Shown: positions 61,544 to 64,000 of the stretch, piece by piece
How the letters are laid out: every line of letters begins with the position of its first letter
How positions within the stretch are numbered: position 1 is the first letter of the stretch
Assembly: GCF_029227915.1 (NCBI RefSeq)
Contig: NC_079884.1
Span: forward strand, 4,342,001-4,406,000
Source: Hydractinia symbiolongicarpus
Taxonomy: Eukaryota; Cnidaria; Hydrozoa; Anthoathecata; Hydractiniidae
Direction of reading: 5' to 3'
DNA: 64,000 nt
The notes under the pieces: generated by a model
What the model was told of the DNA's origin: nothing
The model's input: only the letters and a program-made list of their open reading frames with translations
Database searches by the model: none
Translations under genes and position numbers: made by a program

Positions 61544-64000
61544 AAGTTTAATCGCCGGCAAACGAAAACCCGCGATTTCCCGTAAATCCCGGACTCGGCC
61601 CGTATAGTCAAAAGTATACAAAGAAAGTACCCAGGGAGTAAACTCATTTCCCGAACGATTTTTTAAATTATTATTTCACCACTAAAACGCATGAGACCTG
61701 TAGTTTTTAAAAATGTTTTCATTTTTGATGAGACGCTGAATAAAAGAAGTTTAATCGCCGGCAAACGAAAACCTGCGATTTCCCGTACATCCTGGACTCG
61801 GCCCGTATAGTCAAAAGTATACAAAGAAAGTACCCAGGGAGTAAACTCATTTCCCAAACGATTTTTTAAATTATTATTTCACCACTAAAGCCCACGAGAC
61901 TTGTAGTTTTTAAAAATGTTTTCATTTTTAATGAGACGCTGGATAAAAGAAGTTTAATCGCGGGCAAACGAAAACCCGCGATTTCCCGTAAATCCCGGAC
62001 TCGGCCCGTATAGTTAAAAGTATACAAGGAAAGTACCCAGTGAGTAAACTCATTTCCCGAACGATTTTTTAAATTATTTTTTCACCACTAAAACGCATGA
62101 GACTTGTAGTTTTCAAAAATGTTTTCATTTTTGATGAGACGCTGAATAAAAGAATTTTAATCGCCGGCAAACGAAAACCTGCGATTTCCCGTAAATCCCG
62201 GACTCGGCCCGTATAGTCAAAAGTATACAAAGAAAGTACCCAGGGTGTAAACTCATTTCCCGAACGATTTTTTAAATTATTTTTCACCCCTAAAGCCCAC
62301 GAGACTTGTAGTTTTTAAAAATGTTTTCATTTTTAATGAGACGCTGGATAAAAGAAGTTTAATCGCGGGCAAACGAAAACCCGCGATTTCCCGTAAATCC
62401 CGGACTCGGCCCGCATAGTTAAAAGTATACAAGGAAAGTACCCAGTAAGTAAACTCATTTCCCGAACGAATTTTTAAATTATTTTTTCACCACTAAAACG
62501 CATGAGACTTGTAGTTTTCAAAAATGTTTTCATTTTTGATGAGACGCTGAATAAAAGAAGTTTAATCGCCGGCAAACGAAAACCTGAGATTTCCCGTAAA
62601 TCCCGGACTCGGCCCGTATAGTCAAAAGTATACAAAGGAAGTACCCAGGGTGTAAACTCATTTCCCGAACGATTTTTTAAATTATTTTTTCACCACTAAA
62701 ACGCATGAGACTTGTAGTTTTCAAAAATATTTTCATTTTGATGAGACGCTGAATAAAAGCAGTTTAATCGCCGGCAAACGAAAACCCGCAATTTCCCGTA
62801 AATCCCGGTCTTGGCCCGTATAGTCGAATGTATATAAAGAAAGTACCCAGGGAGTAAACTCATTTCCCGAACGATTTCTTAATTTTTTTTTTCACCACTA
62901 AAACGCATGAGACTTGTAGTTTTCAAGAATGTTTTCATTTTTGATGAGACGCTGAATAAAAGAAGTTTAATCGCCGGCAAACGAAAACCCGCGATTTCCC
63001 GTAAATCCCGGGCTTGGCACGTATAGTCGAATGTATACAAAGAAAGTACCCAGGGTGTAAACTCATTTCCCAAACGATTTTTTAAATTATTTTTTCACCA
63101 CTAAAACGCATGAGACTTGTAGTTTTCAAAAATGTTTTTATTTTTGATGAGACGCTGAATAAAAGAAGTTTAATCGCCGGCAAACGAAAACCCGCAATTT
63201 CCCGTAAATCCCGGTCTCGGCCCGTATAGTCGAATGTATACAAAGAAAGTACCCAGGGAGTAAACTCATTTCCCGAACGATTTTTTAAATTCTTTTTTCA
63301 CCACTAAATCGCATGAGACTTGTAGTTTTCAAAAATACTTTCATTTTTGATGAGACGCTGAATAAAAGCAGTTTAATCGCCGGCAAACGAAAACCCGCGA
63401 TTTCCCGTAAATCCCAGGCTTGGCACGTATAGTCGAATGTATACAAAGAAAGTACCCTGTGAGTAAACTCATTTCCAGAACGATTTTTTAAATTATCTTT
63501 TCACCACTAAATCGCATAAGACTTGTAGTTTTCAAAAATGTTTTCATTTTTGATGAGACGCTGAATAAAAGAAGTTTAATCGCCGGCAAACGAAAACCTG
63601 CGATTTCCCGTAAATCACAGACTCGGCCCGTATAGTCAAAAGTAAACAAAGAAAGTACCCAGGGAGAAAACTCGTTTCCCGAACGATTTTTTAAATTATT
63701 TTTTCACCACTAAAACGCATCAGACTTGTAGTTTTCAAAAATGTTTTCATTTTTGATGAGACGCTGAATAAAAGAAGTTTAATCGCCGGCAAACGAAAAC
63801 CTGCGATTTCCCGTACATCCTGGACTCGGCCCGTATAGTCAAAAGTATACAAAGAAAGTACCCAGGGAGTAAACTCATTTCCCAAACGATTTTTTAAATT
63901 ATTATTTCACCACTAAAGCCCACGAGACTTGTAGTTTTTAAAAATGTTTTCATTTTTAATGAGACGCTGAATAAAAGAAGTTTAATCGCGGGCAAACGAA
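61543..64000 (+). repeat. Block H: heterogeneous satellite monomers
   Basis: About 12 copies with private changes: GCCCACGAGACTTG with TTTTTAATGAGACG near 61,889, 62,295 and 63,916; ATCGCGGGC; GTACATCCTGG near 61,786 and 63,814 (ten monomers apart); CACTAAATCGCAT near 63,303 and 63,507. Diversity is higher than in block G, resembling block A. The window ends inside a monomer. No gene is seen. Confidence 0.9.

Larger units (their letters stand above)
1..64000 (+). repeat. Tandem satellite DNA array, ~203-bp monomer, about 316 head-to-tail copies
   Basis: The same ~203-bp unit repeats without a break from the first to the last base. Anchor words such as GTATACAAAG, ACTTGTAGTTTT, GCCGGCAAACG and CCCAGGGAGTAAACTCA recur every 202-203 bp on the plus strand only, so there is no inversion and no inserted element. 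The hand-built consensus has 77 G+C in 203 bp (38%), 42 C, 35 G and 13 CpG. Most differences between copies are substitutions, with 1-bp indels that give 201-204 bp variants. Larger indels are always whole monomers. Head-to-tail arrays of this size and unit length are typical of eukaryotic centromeric or heterochromatic satellites; the family and host are not recognised. Both ends of the window lie inside the array, so its true length is unknown. Confidence 0.99.

Noticed and set aside
1-64000. CRISPR array
   Set aside because: Repeats are regular, but there are no unique spacers between short direct repeats; the whole 203-bp unit is repeated, and there are no cas genes.
1-64000. Transposon ends or target-site duplications
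   Set aside because: The inverted repeats found (GTATA/TATAC, AATCGC/GCGATT, the 9-bp hairpin) are internal to every monomer; no unit is bounded by terminal repeats and no transposase frame exists.

Overview
The whole 64 kb window is one uninterrupted tandem array of a single satellite DNA. The monomer is about 203 bp (202-203 bp in most copies), always in the same orientation, so the window holds roughly 316 copies. It begins and ends inside the array; no flanking unique DNA, transposon insertion, inversion, rRNA, tRNA or credible protein gene is visible. Such an array points to a eukaryotic chromosome (a centromeric, pericentromeric or subtelomeric block, or a heterochromatic knob). I do not recognise the family and cannot name the species. 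The consensus is about 38% G+C but is not depleted in CpG (13 CpG in 203 bp by hand count).

Monomer coordinates used throughout start at the palindrome GTATAC (position 1). Positions 1-40 hold GTATAC and a GTAC box; 41-64 are a T/A-rich tract; 65-90 are a moderately conserved stretch; 94-115 form a perfect 9-bp inverted repeat with a 4-nt T loop; 126-131 read AATAAA; 140-192 are a CpG-rich half with GCCGGC, an AATCGC/GCGATT inverted repeat and four CCCG motifs 9-11 bp apart; 192-203 plus 1-6 of the next copy form a GTATA/TATAC dyad across the monomer joint.

Layout: A (1-4,205) is heterogeneous, with a 4-mer and a 2-mer local duplication. B (4,206-10,140) is built on an 11-mer of 2,231 bp. 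C (10,140-15,561) holds two copies of a ~2.46 kb segment offset by 2,838 bp (14 monomers), separated by a local triplication. D (15,561-22,780) has tandem 8-mer (1,620 bp) and 9-mer (1,824 bp) duplications, the latter nearly identical. E (22,780-46,750) is dominated by a two-monomer (A/B, ~405 bp) alternation and contains several long-range segmental copies (offsets 4,852, 7,289-7,491 and 15,781-15,982 bp). F (46,750-51,630) has 4-mer and 2-mer duplications. G (51,630-61,543) has an 8-mer (1,623 bp), a 4-mer (811 bp) and copies offset by 5,477 and 4,260 bp. H (61,543-64,000) is again more heterogeneous.

No genes act together here. Many minus-strand open frames of 60-150 codons exist, but they are the same monomer read repeatedly, usually opening at TTG, and are treated as non-coding. 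The interest lies in nested, in-register amplification and in conserved dyad symmetries. These include a hairpin whose common variants keep pairing by G-U wobble on the plus strand and one lineage that restores a full Watson-Crick stem. All coordinates of duplications come from reading by eye and junctions are good to a few tens of bases.
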